From positions 3,315,796 to 3,379,795 of the forward strand of contig JACBWW010000048.1 of assembly GCA_020086605.1 (NCBI GenBank): a DNA stretch of 64,000 bases. Direction: 5' to 3'. Source of the stretch: Lanius collurio. Taxonomy: Eukaryota > Chordata > Aves > Passeriformes > Laniidae. The position numbers and the translations under genes were made by a program. The notes under the pieces were generated by a model that saw only the letters and a program-made list of their open reading frames with translations, had not been told where the DNA came from and did no database searches. Shown here piece after piece: positions 9,820-24,800 of this stretch (position 1 is the first letter of the stretch; every line of letters begins with the position of its first letter).

Positions 9820-12800
9820 CTGCAATAAGTAAACAAGAAAGAAAATATTAACCTGGAAAAAAACATTCTTGTGAAGGTTTGCAAGCTCATTTAAAGACAG
9901 AACAAAGCTATTAAACACTCCGTAATTTGAAACCAAAAGTCAGAACTTTTCTCTGCTAGTTATGAAAAAATTACTGAAATTATCACAAATAACATACAGG
10001 TGGAGGTGATACATGAAAAGACAAAATGAAAGTATTAGTGGTAGCAAGGCAGTAACAAGCAGATCACCCTTCCAGGGGCTGGTTCTATCAATTCAACTCA
10101 AATATGCATGAAGAATTATCCCCTAAAACAATGGCAAAGATTTATGATAACATTTGAACAGTGGTCCACATCTTGAAATATTTACATTCAATCATTTTCC
10201 TACAGTACAGCAGTGTTTTACAATACATTTCTTTCACAATGTCACCTTGTCAAAAACAAAATGCTGATACGAAAGGCCGAAATTGCATTAGTCCTTTGAG
10301 GTGGTTTAAATACTTATATACACCATTTCAATTATGTTCCCATTAGATACACAGCTTTTCCTCACCCATCCTGTGCATGATATATCCACTTACTTCGAGT
10401 TACTTGTTTTTCCGAGCTTTATAACGAGAACAATCTGATTTGTATCATGACTCCAGTACAAAAAACTGCTGCTTGTGGTTTGTGAAAGTTGTGTGCTCAT
10501 GAGGTTTCCAGCTTGAGCACATTTTCAACTGCCAAGACTTGCCTTCCCCTCATCCTCCACCAGCTTTCAAGACTGACCTTCCCCAGAGGGCAGGTGAAGG
10601 TTTCAGCTATATGCCCTGACTAATTCTAACCTGTCACTGACAGGCGAGCACCAGGGAATTCCCTGCTCCATCCAAGGCTTTCAATTTACAGTAAGAAAAA
10701 ACAATTAAAGTTCTGATATTATTAGAAAGCAGGGAAGGACCTGCAGCCACTCTACAACTCTGACGAAAAAGGTTTTACATCATAAAGAAAGAACAATTCT
10801 GTATGTGGGCTTACACTGAATTTCCACTTTCCATCTTGCATCTCCAAGTTCCAGCACAGGTTTAGATTTACTCTTTCAGCACAAACACTGCCTGAAATTT
10901 CTACCTTTTTTGTTTGTCTGTCTGCCTGTCCCTCCCTCAGAGTCACACTGAATTCACATTCCATTTTCCCCATTCTATCACCTCACCTCTTCACAAAATG
11001 CTCCCACTGCAACCCTTGGACCAGTGAAATCTGAAGGTGGTATATCTGTGGCCTGCAACAATGATGGCAGAATAGCCATGGATCCATGCATGGCATTTCC
11101 AGCAAACAAACCATATTCTGCTTCTTCAAGTCATGAGCTCAAAGCAGTAGGAAGCTGCTGTATGCTGACAGCTGCAATACAACTATTGGACAGCTGGGGA
11201 AAGCAGTAAGGGCTATTATAAGCCCAAAAGCAATTGGGCAGGAGTGACCAGATCTACTGATGTATTTCACTGTTCAACTGCTTCTGCATATTTAAAGAAC
11301 TCTGAAGACTTTGGTGTAAGATGGTTTAGTGATGGATAAGATTCACACAACAGAAGTCTAAGTCACTTCTGTCAGCTAGCAGACCTCTTTTTAAATCAGA
11401 TCAGCCTAGGCTTCACACAGTTCCTTGTAGACACTCACTTCCTTGGAGACAAGAAATGGCAAAGTAGAAGTTTTATATATTAGTAAGATTTCTTTTTTCT
11501 CTTAAAAGAAGCTTGCAGGACTATAACTCAGTTGAGGCAAGGACCCCTCAACTCCACAGTACCTCTACCCAATTATGTTCACCTTCAAAAAAAAAAAAAA
11601 GAAGACAGACCATTTTTAACTTGCTTACTCTCTGGAAAAGAAGTTTTCCCAATTGCTTATAGCAGCTGGCCCATTTCTAGCTGCACACAAGAGGGAAATA
11701 GGAGAAAAGGCACAGAAGACTCTCTCTCCCCTATGAAACTAGGCAAAAGCAGAATCTCAGCTTAAGAATGTTTCTATTATATTTTCAGGGGAAGGGATTA
11801 CATGAACTCTTATATACAACACATTTATATATTATACAACACATATTATGTCCTTATATACAACACATTTTGGCTTATTTCCTCCTTCAGTTAAAGGAAC
11901 ACAGATTTTGGTTTAAGATACAGAAGGAGTCACTGTAGCAAGACAGGGTCCAAGCAAGACCTTTTCCACTTCCTGAGGTGATCCAGAAATATTTGTTCTA
12001 CCTTTCTCTAACAGACATTCACACAGTCTTACAGGAGCAAATCCTATACTCCTGAATAAAAGATAGAAGATGCAAAAATACACTTTAGCTGAATAGCCAA
12101 GTGAGAGAAAGCAAAAAATGCTTCTGTAAAATAAGCAAGATTTTCTGGAGTCTGCTGTAACAGACACTCTGACATAAAAATTAAAACGTGTTTACATTTA
12201 TATGCATACCTGGTAATTCTTTTTTAATGGAAGAATGGTGTAATATGTTTATTTAATGCAAATAGCATTAGTGACAGCCTGAGATTTGCTTATGAGGAAG
12301 AAGCACTGTATTCTCAAGTGTAACTTTTATAACAAGTGTCCTCAGGTTAAAAAAATACAGTTATGTTGTTCAAAGGCAAACAGCATCACTAATATGTTAA
12401 TTGTTGCAGAGGGATGTGCTTGGGAATTTTGGTTTTCAGAAATGTAACATATGACAAGCTGCCTATAAAGTTACTCCTGCAGTCAGGCATTAGAATAGTA
12501 GTTGCTTTCTGTTCCTGCTTTAAGACTTGCACACATTTATTTCCCAAATTTTCAAGGACACAGATTTTATGACAGTCCAGATTACTCCTGATATATGTGC
12601 TTTAGTGCCTGACCCAGCAAGTCAGAAGAGAGTTTAAAAACGTTCATGTTTTGGTAAAAGAAACCAGAACCCTTCCCATTTCCCCAAACCAAACCATTCA
12701 TAAGAGATCTCTTTTTCTTTTCCCTTCAGATGTACAGTGAGCTGTACTATAGCCAAAAAAATATGCTCTTATGATATTAACAGCAGAATGCAATTCAGTT

Positions 12801-15800
12801 ACATGAAAATAAATTTAAGTTTCACCTGACAATCTAGATAGATTATATTTCCTGAAGCATTTGAATTATGTCACGCTTGGTAATAAGGAGATAAGTTCTT
12901 CAGTAGATCTTAATGTATTTAGTATACATGCAGTAAAAAGCATACATATGCCAAAAGCAAAGCCATTCCCTCACACATGGACAAAGACTTTTGAGTGTTA
13001 GGGCCTTGTTCTTTAGTCATATCACTGAAACAATAACTTTGGATCTCACTGCATTTGTTTTAAGTACATCCTTCATACAGAAAACTGCAAGGTCAGAAAA
13101 ACAAATCATCCCTCATAAAGTGAACAAGAACATATTTCAGGTGGGATTTGGATCCTTCAACACATCGAACAGTATTTTACATCACTTAAAGTCTTTCACA
13201 TGACTGTTGGCCCCCAGATATCACTCTGGAAGGATGAATCTACAGATCCTGTACCACAGCCCCAGGAATGTGTAGTGAGTATGTTACAGTGTCTGAAGTG
13301 ACACTGGATGTCTAGGTGAACATTTGACGCTCATATTTCAGGACCTTTCCTCAGTCAGAGTCCTTTTTCTTGTCCCAGTATGATTCTAACTTGACACAAA
13401 TCAGAAAGCTGCAGTCACCTCTCACCTACAGTGAGAGATGAACTAATAGTGTTGGAGTCACCCTCCTTTGCATTATTCCACAACTGCTCCCTCAGTTATA
13501 CTTGAGTACTCCTACCGTGCTTTTAGCTGTGATACAGTTACTCTACTTCACAGTAGCTAGTATGGGGTTGTGTTTTGGATTTGTTATGGAAAAAACGCTG
13601 ATAACACAGGGATGTTTTAGTTGCTCCTGTACAGTTCTTACAACAGAGTCAAGGCATTTTCTGCCTCTCAATGGGGCAGTGGGGGAGGCTGGTGGTGCAC
13701 AAGAAGTTGGGAAGAGACACAGCTGGGGCACCTGATCCCAACGCACCAAAGGTATATTTCAGCCCATAACTCTTTATGCTCAGAATATAAAGCTGGGAAA
13801 AGAAGTAAAGGTGGGATGATCTAAATAATGGGGTTTGTTTCCTGAGTCACTGTTGGGTACAGATGGAGACCTGCTTTCCTGGAGATGTCTGAACACCTGT
13901 CTGCCTCTGGGAAGTGGTGAATAAATTCCTTGGTTTGCTGTGCTCGTGTATAGCTTTTCTTTCCCTACTTAACTGTCTTTATCTCAACCCATGGTTTTTT
14001 TCACTTTTACTTCTCTGCTTCTCTACTCTGAGAAGGGAGTGAGAGGCTGTGTAGGGCTTAGCTGCTGTCTGGGTTAAACCACTACAACTTTTGAAGAAGT
14101 CAATTTATAAACTCTTTGGGAAGCTGAACAAGTTTTTCAGTTGTTTCTTCTCTTCTTACCTATCAGTTTTGCAAATTCAGCTAAAGGGTTTTATTTTACA
14201 CATGAAATAACACATGCAGTGACCACTACCTCACATAAGTGAGTTTAAACCACACAACCTCATACAAACTCAACTCTTTCTGGACAGCAAGCAGCTGCAT
14301 CAAACAGTTTTCTTGTATAACCACTTCCTGAAGACTGGGGCTGCATGGGTGCTATGGAAATTGACTCTCCAGTTCTAACCACACGATGGTCCAAGCTGGG
14401 GACAACCTGGCAGTTCAGGATGCATTAGCATGATCCATCCTCCAAAGGAAACAAAGGGTGAAAAGTGCAAAGCAACAAGGTACAGTCAGGGCTTATTACA
14501 GTTTGAGATAAGGGTAATGCCAAAGTGTACAACTAAACCCAGTCCCATCATTTAAATACACATTTTCCCTTGGGTTCTGCAGTTAGATGGGAAGAAAGGC
14601 AGGATATTCAAGAACAAATCAACTGAAAGACCTATTAGTTTCTCCAGCTCTTTGGTGATGCCATGTACCAGTTGTACAAGTTCTGCAATTCTCTTCTATA
14701 TCACCTATGAAAGGTGATCTGCAGAAATCTCTTGGTTATGTAAAACCTGGGATGTTGCCATCTTAAAAGTATGTCATATTTGCATAGACATCAGAACTAA
14801 AAATCAGTTATTGTCAGATGAGGGCCTTTTACTAGCAAGCAAAAAAACCCAACCAAACACAAAAAGTCAAGATATACTGCCCACTGGGAACAGACAAGTC
14901 AGGTACATTGCTTGGAATGAGCTTCCCTTTTCACTCAGGGAATTGGCTGAATTTAGACAAATATGCAAAGCCTCTCCAAGCATTTTAACATCTTTCAGTG
15001 AATCATCTCTGGTCTTCAATGTAAGAAAGGCAGATTATCACCAGGGTCAGCAAAGAGCATAAGATAGGAAGAATTACTTCACAACTACTGAAAAAAAATC
15101 CCTACTGGAAAACCCACAAAACCAGAGTGTGATCTGAATGTCCTTACTCACCTGCCTAAGGTTTAGATCTTCATGCCTGAAGTGGGCACTTTCTCAGGAT
15201 TTAATGCTATGACTCAAGAGCTCAGAGTTGTTTTGAAGGCTATTATATAGTACTTTCCATTTCTTTACCTCTAAGGCCACACTGCAGCTAGTCTTCAAAA
15301 ATGGCCACTCCTCTGGACCAGCAAACTTGCAGAGAGGTGAGACCATAGCCCAGTTTTCTATCAGACAGTAATATTTTTATTCTCTGCACCCTGGACACAA
15401 GTTTTTAGAAATCTACTTGTAGGCCCAGTGAAATGCAGATTGAATTTAATAGCCTGGTATGTGCAGAAATATTTGAGTGAGGTAAAAATTGAACATTGTA
15501 AAGAATGACCTCGAAAGTCAGCAGCTTTAGATTTCAGTGTTCCTGAAGTCACAAACCTAGACAAGATAAACAGTAAAACTGAAGAACTGTTCCTCCCCCC
15601 TAAACTGCAACAATAAAACAACTCACAAAACCAGAGAAAAGAGATAATGCAACAATTTTATGCATGTTACAGATAGTTTCAGACTGGGATTTTAACAGGC
15701 AGAAGGAATTAAATATTTAGGGAAAAGACTCCTAGGAAGCCTAGAAGTCTGATTCAAGACAATCTGAACCTAACCATTCATAAAATACACTATACCCTGG

Positions 15801-18800
15801 AGTAGATGGACTTGCTAGTTATTTTCCTTCAGGTAAAAAGCAAACATCCCTTTGCCAAAAATGCTTTTAGATCCACCGTGCTCTGCCAACAGACCTAACA
15901 GTTTTCTATTTCAAGTAGAGCTGGAAGTAATTGGACTTTATTATCCTGCAAAACTTGAGTTTTAGAAGTTTTTTTGTTCTGTATCGGGAACATGGAAGTT
16001 GCTGAAAATTCATCAGGAGAAAAGGTAAAGAAAGAACACACAACAACCACAAATTATTCTGATTTGCCTCAGAAATGGAAGACTAATGCAGGTCTTTGGT
16101 AAGAATCAGAGCAAAAAACTTACCCTTATTTGTCTTTCAGACCTGTGTCCCAACTATATGACAGTATGGTATTCTGGTGAAGGTCTAGTCTCAAAAATGT
16201 TTCAAGGGAATAAATAAAAAGCTAATCAATAAATCAGCATCATCAGTTTAAAAAATGTATAAAAATTCCTGACATGGCTGAAATATTGATTTTATTGACA
16301 TACATGACATTCAGGTTTTAATGGTTAAGAACAAAGAAAAAAACAATTCCAATCTATGATAAAAGGAAAGTTTTTTATTGACCACTGAAGAAGGCTAATT
16401 ATACTTCTCCCTGTGATGCAGGAGGTAGTTTGTGTTACAAAGGGATCATTCACCTGCCATTAGCGTTCCCTCTCCTGTAAAGCTAAGTCCACTAAAACAA
16501 TTTATGTTGCGCTACTTAGCTCCAATGTCATCATGTACCAAATGCACTACACTTGGGGTATGGGGATTGAATACTGACAAAATCTTTACAAAATACCTTG
16601 ATAGCAGTTTTATTTAGTTAATTGTTTAAGCATGAATCCATATCTGAGAATCTGAAGCTAAGGAATATATGAAAAATGAAACAATGGTGGCGATATTAAA
16701 TTACAAAGATCCAATTCAGCAGCTATTTTAAATTGCACTAGAGATTCATTCAAAAACTTCCAAAAATTACCTTCTGAAAACTTCTGAATAAAGCACACTG
16801 GAACAACTATACTGTCAAATCCATGTACTTGCACAGAAACATTTAGTTCTAGTGACATTGTTGGGCTCTGATACTTACATTTTCAATTCTGATTTCATAA
16901 GCAAGTTAAAAAACCCATTTATTACAAGCCCTATTCAAAGTGTGAAGCCTAGCTGAAAGACCCTTTAAATGTTATCAAAGTTTGCCATCAGAGCCGAAAC
17001 ACCATTTAAAAAATGTCTTGATGTCAGGTCTGATTTGGATATTGAGCAGACTAGTGACCACAAGGATGAAAATTAATTAAAAAATTCTGCTAACAACATT
17101 AACACTGGAGAGACTTCTCACCATCTGAAGGATGTACCTGGGATTTGAAAGAATGAAGTTTTATACTGATCAAAATACCAACCTGAAGAAAGCCAATAAA
17201 TAGGTTAATTCCCACACTTTGAGGTGGGACATTAAAACCACAAATGCAAAACGAGGTAGGAAGGTAACTTTCTAAACAGCAATTTGGCAGAACTGGCCAT
17301 TTGTGGTAGAAGTAAACAGGTAAAAGGAAACAACAAAAAAAGGTATTGGAAATATAAGATGCTATAGAAGACAGTTTTTCTGCTCTAGTTAGCGCTACCA
17401 AGACTTCATTTGTAGTCTAGTACCAGTTCTAAGCATTATGACTTCAGAACCCCATTGACACTGGAGACTCTTGGGTGCAGAGCAAAACCAAATAAACACA
17501 AGTTTACTTTTTCTCTCAAGCCACATGTATCTAGAAGACCTGGACAAATTCAGTATTTAAGATGTGATGAGGAATGAATGGGTATAGGCTGGATGAATCA
17601 AAATTGCTAAATTTAATTCACTAAAAGGTTTCTTCCAGGACAAGTTTTTCCTTGCACATACCTAAATTCATGTAGTACATCACTGGGCTCAAAGAAAAGG
17701 AAAAATTCAATATAGGAGAATCAGGGTGCAGACATACAAACTCCTGAAGTATTTTAACTGTTCCTAGCCCAGTTTAAGCCTGATTCAATTCATGTCCTAA
17801 ATCCCATGCACAGCTCTGGAGTTGGCATGGGCCAAAGATAATTCCCAAAAAGCAGGCAGGATGTGATATTTGTTCAGGACACTAAAAAAATAATAATAAA
17901 AAAATAATAGCAGAGATACAGAAAGGCCAATCTAGTGGGCATCTGGATTGCAAGACAGACCCTAACACTGTCCAATTTGTAATAACATTTGGCTGTATCT
18001 GGGCTTCTAAAGAACATGACAGGTTATTGTTTTAGGCAACACTGTCAAAAGATGGGAAAGTAATGGGCTTGTAACAAAGACTAGTTCTTCACACCCCTGT
18101 CCCTCTGATAATATATTTTTCTGACCATGGTAAAGCATGAACAAGCTAGAAGAAAGGGAAATTGTCTCCCCTGTGGAGTTCACCTGATATCAGAAAAGTA
18201 AAAATCAATTTAGTTTATCTGGTCTCTTCTAGCTCTTCTTTTCTAGGATTTATTTAGTTGTATCTATTTACTTTTTAAGTTTGCCATCCTTGCTGACTCA
18301 CTCGAGTCTTACGGGAAAACATAATCCATGCCATAAAAGCCACTGTCAAGACCTTTAACAGGGCTCCTATCTTATTAGGGGACTTCAAGGCAGAACAGGC
18401 TTTTATGCATCCACAGCACAAGGATCATGCATCTTCTTTCCTGTTGTCTCTGATGACAAGCAGTCAGGCTCTTCTATAAGGATGTATGTATAATTAAGCA
18501 CTTCTATAAGTATGAATTTTATCTTCCAGCAGGTGCCAGAACTAGAACAAGATCCAGGGAGCTTTCTTCTCACATTACACAGGTATCTCCCAACCCCCTT
18601 CCTCAAAACCTCTCTGTATAAACCTTTGGCCAATATTGCTATTAGCTTTTTCACATCTAAACAAATGAGAGAAGAAAGGTAGAAAACCAATGAAAGAAAG
18701 GAAAATAATTAAAAAAATATCAATCTATTGCTTCAAAAAGTACTCCCAAGAAGAGGTACCTTAGAACACAGCTCTAATGAGTATGGCAAAGTTTCTGCTT

Positions 18801-21800
18801 TCTGAGGGTATTGTCATTGGTGTTTTAACTGTTTAAGACAGAGTATTAAACTCAGATGTCAGCTCTGGGAATGATTTTCTCATGCTGCAGAAGCTCAGTT
18901 CTGTGGCCCAGACACAAAGCTATCAGGAACTTTCCTTGAACAGGGAGCCCAAGCCCACAAAATAAACCTTGAAGGCAGCAAAAGGAAGAACTAAAATAAA
19001 CACAAACACCAGTAACATCAGCACTTAACAAGAGACCTTCTTGCTTTGACCATATACCAGATTTAGAAATTTACCAATAACAACTATAGAATTCAACTAA
19101 TTAATCCAGTACTTCAAAAGCACCACATAACACAAGGCATAGCACTTGTAGTCAAGTCATATTCCTTCACTGTGGACTTGCTGTGATTCTCTAAGTTGCA
19201 TTTCTCACCCACTTGCTGCTATTCTCCAAGTTCCATTTTTCACCTAAGCCCATGAGGATAAAAATTCCAAAGTCCACCTGGAGACACATATGCAACACCA
19301 TGCACACCACCAGAGTTTTAGGTTAAACAGTCCTACAACAGTTAAACAGTCTATAAATAAAAGATTGTAGCTTTTAAAATATTCACATACTTTTGGGGTG
19401 ATCTACTATCGACTTCAGCTTTTAGTCGCAAATTCTCTCTTAAAAGGCTATTGTTTTCCACACTCAGTTTCTTATTTGCCTAAGGAAAAGAAAAGGAAAA
19501 AAAATAAGTATACAGTGAAACAGAAATGACTTCTAATATTTATAGGACAAGCTGTTTCTCCTTTTTAAAGAGACAGAACTAGAAATGTGCAGGCAGGAAA
19601 CAGCCTTCAGACAGGGACACCACTTAAAAATCACCATGGGAAATGGTTTGCAAAACTGAATAGCGAACAGACATTTTTTATTTATATTCCCAAAATACAT
19701 TGCAAGTGTCCTATCTAGGGAAATAAACACAGCTATGTTAGTTAGCACAGAAAGTCATTAAGGAGATGTACTAATGGCAATTCCATGTTTTTTTTTCTAC
19801 ATGACTTAATGCGTTAAGTACATTAACATTACAATGTGCAGGTATCAGCAAAACTAATGTTGAACAGCCTCCCCCATTCCAAATTAGAGCAAGATTACTT
19901 TGTGGGTTTATGGCTTGTTTTTAAAGCATAGTTATCCTGTGGATGTAAATCCATTATGACAAGCTATTTGCAGCCTTTCTTCACTTTCTTCTAGGACATT
20001 GTGATTAAGATTCCTGATTCACAAGCCTTCCTACTCCTTGAATTGAGGTCAATTCCTTTTTCTCAGTTCAGGAGACACCCTTGTTAACAAGATACTTCAT
20101 ATGAAAAGAAGTTTTCCTGCCACCGTGTTTCAGAACAATGAATGCCACTATCCTAACAAGCAGAATGTACTCTTTGCACTTCATAGTCTGCTCAACTTCC
20201 CTATGCTAAAAACAGCACCACCAGTCCAGGACTCGTAATTCATAGCCTTAATTAGCTAACGCTTCCACTGCATAATAAAAGTATGATCTAGAGCTAGATC
20301 TGAAGAAAGAGCTATGCAACTGGGCTCAGTAGTGAAATATACTTTTTCAGAAGCATCAAACAGTGCAAGAAGAAAGGCAGAGAACTTTAAATGCTCACTC
20401 AACTATCCCTAGCAACATTGCCAGGTGAGGAGGAGGGGAAATGGAACAGAAAAAAAATAAACAAACACCCCCACCCCCAACATCACAATATTCCTCAGGA
20501 CAAAAAGAATAACTAGAGACTTGTGGCAAAGAACTGAAGGGTGAACCCAGGGCTGAGTGTCAACTACTTGGTATTTAAAAAATAAATGCACAAAAAACTT
20601 TCCTGAAAGCAATGAATGAGAATTCAGGAAAGCTCAGTTTCAAAGCATCATCAAACCATTTGACAACATGGCCAAGACCTTTCTCTCCTTCTAAAGACAC
20701 AGCTCTCCCAGCTACATAATCAAGTAAAATATTTCTTTACTTGTGTAGCTCTGGTAGGCAGGGAATCATGGCACATGGCAAGGACAGAACCCCTCCTGTA
20801 GGCTTCTTCCAGAGAGTACTCTATTGTCCAAGTCAGTAATCTGCAAGGGAACTCCACTTGCAGCACAATGTCTACATTAATGAGTTCATGTAACTACATT
20901 TTTAATGAATACTTAGTCTAGGCTTTCTCCTATAGAGTTTGTTTCACCACTACCATACTTTTTATGACTCCACTCAAAGTATTAACGCCTACTTTGGGCA
21001 TTCCTATATTTGTCTGCTCTAGAATATTAAATGATAAAGGTAGTTGCTATTACCTGATTCAGTCTAGTTTTGAAAAAGAAAGTGGTGGCAACCCCATTTG
21101 CTGAGGGATCTTGTCTCACTGGGAAGTGACGTCTGGTTGAAACTCCTGGGTCAGGTACTTTCAGGGATAAGAAGGTTTCTGGTTCCAGATAGTGTGTGCA
21201 TGGGAAAGAGGTCTTGCTGTTCAGAAGGGGATGGGCAGTGCATGCTCACAAGTGAGACAAGGTCTAAAACAGCCAACTGACTTTAGGTGCTTACGGAATT
21301 GAGCAGCTGCTGAACAGGGGAACAGATGGGAAAAAAGTGTTGGACCCAATGATCTTAAAGCCCTTTTCCCACCTAAACAATTCTATGACACCAGTTTAAG
21401 ACTTCTTCCCTAAAACTTATCCAAGCCTCTATTTTGTGTAACTCTTCACCAAATTCAGATATTCCCTACATTTAAATCTCTTTTCTTGCTAAGGCTAAAG
21501 TTATACTGAAAAAATACTGAAGCAAATCCCTTCTTCAGTTCCTGTAACATTCTTCTTTTTACTTACCTAGGAAAAAATTAAAAAACTTAGTCATCACAAA
21601 AAAAAACCCCAAACAATCAAAAAAAAAAAAAAAAGGCAGTACAGTTTAACTTCATGAAAAGAAAAACCCAACAAAAAAAAAGGCAGACAAGAACTTCTTG
21701 CTGCAAATCCTCTTTTGCCACCTACAAGTGAATCTGAAGCTCCTGGGGTCCTAGAAGCCTACCATTAACAAAATGACAGACCAGTACAAGGTATGCCACC

Positions 21801-24800
21801 AAGGCTATAGCACAGAAAAAGTGTGAATACTATTAATGCTTAAAAAGTTAAAAAAAAAAAAATGAAATCCTAAACACATCACACTTCAGTTTTGCAGGAA
21901 GTAACCCAGGATTGTTAACAGAAGAAATAAAGCAGCATTTTGAATAAATACAAGTCCAGTTTTGTCCACTCTGATTTCAAATTTATCTGAAATTTCATTC
22001 TTCTTCAATATTTAAGGTGATCTTACTTGTGCCTGCAGGTATATTTTGCAAGATACTTTTATTTAGATGTATTTTCACATGCCTATCACCTTCATCCTTG
22101 CTTCTGCAGTATCAGATTTACTTTTATATTACACCAAGATGTATAAAAAGGCTGCAGATTTCCAGTAAAGGATCTTCTGGTCATAAAATGCTGAAGTTTG
22201 TCTATTTTTGGTCAAAGGGTCAAGTTACTCTGTCTCAGCAAATTGCACCAAAAATATCGGCTAGCAGGGAGGGCAATAGTGCAAAATCTGCCTCAGCCAA
22301 CTGTACTGTGTTTGCCCACTGAATGCTGTAAAATAGATATATAATATAGATTATTGCAAGCCTGAAAAATCTGGTCATCAATACTGTCGACAAGTGCTAC
22401 CATAATCCAATTACCCAGTCACAGAGTGACAGAGGAGTTGAAGAAGAGTCATACACAGGACTCACTAGAACAAGCAATAACATCTGACACTTGCAAGGGC
22501 TATATGGAAATACTGTGATACACTGGAATTCAATTTTTTTCCTCTTTCTTCTAGATCTATGGAGCACCCAAAGGTCATGGTGGTTCTCACTCCCATTTAG
22601 CTAACGCCAAACAGTTATGCTACAAAACAGCTGTATAAATGTGTTTGTTACATTTATTACCTCCCTTATCTTTTCCACATTATCCATCAGTTTTTCGCAC
22701 ATATCATTGGCAGTTTTCAGCTTTTTGCTCCATTCCTCTGGGGTTTCTGGGCCACTGGTACTTGCTTCATTTGCTGACTGACTAGTTTCCTCATTTTGGC
22801 AAGACAAAGCTGATGCTGCAGGATCCAGAAGAGATTTCAGCTGTATCTGTAAACTGAGGTTTTTACCTTTCAGATCTTCTACTTCTTTTTGCAGGGATTC
22901 TATTTCATCCTAAAGGTGTCAGAAATTCAGAGGAATTAAAATAATCTGTGAGATTAATTAAATAATACTGGCAAGTTCCCACCGCACTTAGAAACAAGGG
23001 TTCTGGCAAGCCCAGATGCATGCCTTCACTTACACATATATCTAAGTACACGTATGTATTGTGCTTTAGGCAGGATTTTAATCAACCTGCACACTCGAGC
23101 ATACTGAAGGTTTCAGTGCAGGGAATCCCTCAACTACATAAAGGACCCTGAACAAACTGTTGGGCAGACCAAAAGCTTCAAAGCATTCAGCAACGTGAAT
23201 CTATTATTAGGGCACTCTGGGAGGATTTCCTGTACCAGGAGTGTTAAGGTCGTCCTCTGCTGACTCATTTGCTGCTATTTAAGAGTGATTTTCTCATATC
23301 ATTCTAAAATGTCCCATGTTAGGATGCTGAAACTCTTCATATTCAAAACAGACAGAACACTGCCTGGAAAAGGCTGCTCCAGCTACACCAAAGCAGCAAC
23401 ATCTTAGGAAATACTCAAAATGCAAAGAACAAAGCTCTTAGCTGTATCAGTCTGAAGCCACAGGGAAGCAAAAACCTTCCACAGCTTGTTGTTAAAGAGA
23501 TAAAAGAAATAATTTATCCTGAAAACATGTTTTCTACACTGTTCACCAATTAAAGTATATGAGTTTTTCATGGTCAGACTACTTAGGGAGGCCATATACA
23601 GCATTTATACATGGCATATTTTCACAAATAATCATGCCCCCCCCTACACCTGACATGGGAACACTAATTTTAATTTTTTTTTTTTTTAAATAAATTTATG
23701 TTTAACTAGCTCTATGAATTTTGAATTGATTCAACAGAAAGGCAGGAAACCTCTTCTTCCTGACTCCTTCTCTCAGAGAGAATAATAGAACCGGAGCTAT
23801 AGGCAAGTTTGTCATAAAACATAGCTCTTACTTCTCCAGCGTTAAGGATATATGGAGCCTATTTCCTTTCCCTCACTCTCCTCCCCACAACAGGTTTCCT
23901 TCAAAAATATGTGATGTCTTCACACTGCTGTTACTTAGGAAACAACAGCTGAGAAAACAAACTAAGCAAATTCCTTATTAACAGCTTTTCATCTTCTTCC
24001 CAAGAGAGTAATTTTCCAGTAGGAGATTGGAGCATTCAGCTCCACTTTCAAGCATTTTACTCACTTTCAAAAAACAATAAAACAATAACTCTAAAAATTA
24101 ACCTATGCCAGAAGGTTACAGCGGGCAATATTCTTTAAGAAGGAATTTAGTCTTGAGTAACAGGGAATTACTTCAGAAAATGTTTGTGTTTGTATTGAAA
24201 ACAAAACAAAAAGCTCTGTACACCAAATATGCATGAAGAAAACACTCCCATACCACCGGAGGGGTGGAATTCCCACAAAACTAAAGAATTGGCTGTACTT
24301 GGCTACCTGCTGTCTAGAAAGACTATTACTGTGACATCAGTGGGACCACTTCAAGAAGCAGCAAATGCTCTCTTGTAACCTTAGTCAAAAGGTGGCATTT
24401 TACTGCAACTGAGTTTCATGCAGATACAGTACATACCTTTACTCAAATTAAAAATAGCAGGATTCAAAGCAAAAGGACCATTTGTATGTTGTAATTTAAC
24501 AGCTGCAGTTCATCTGGAAAGTCACAACACTCCCCCTGTCCTTACCTCATATTCTTTGTGGAGCAATTCAAGCCTTGTTTTACGTAGGTGTTTTCTGACT
24601 GTTGGACTAAATATAGCATCACTTTCACTCGTTCCTCCTAAGAAAACATAGGATGAAAGAAGCACTAATATTGTTTCTTTTTCATTCAATTCAATACTAA
24701 TTATCCAGCTTACAACACTTTTCATATTATCAACTACAAATGTAGCTAATATTGGACCTTGGAAGATTTAAAGTCCTTTCACTTTCAGAACAGGTTCAAC

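Noticed and set aside
9820..9890. Extension of the OBI1 last-exon frame upstream to an ATG
   Set aside because: The acceptor ...ttattgcag at 9820 gives the family junction Lys213-Phe214; the extra residues are intronic.
21080..21337. Sequence before the CR1 tail in intron 4, considered as CR1 body
   Set aside because: I see no CR1 order of motifs; only the last 55 bases match.
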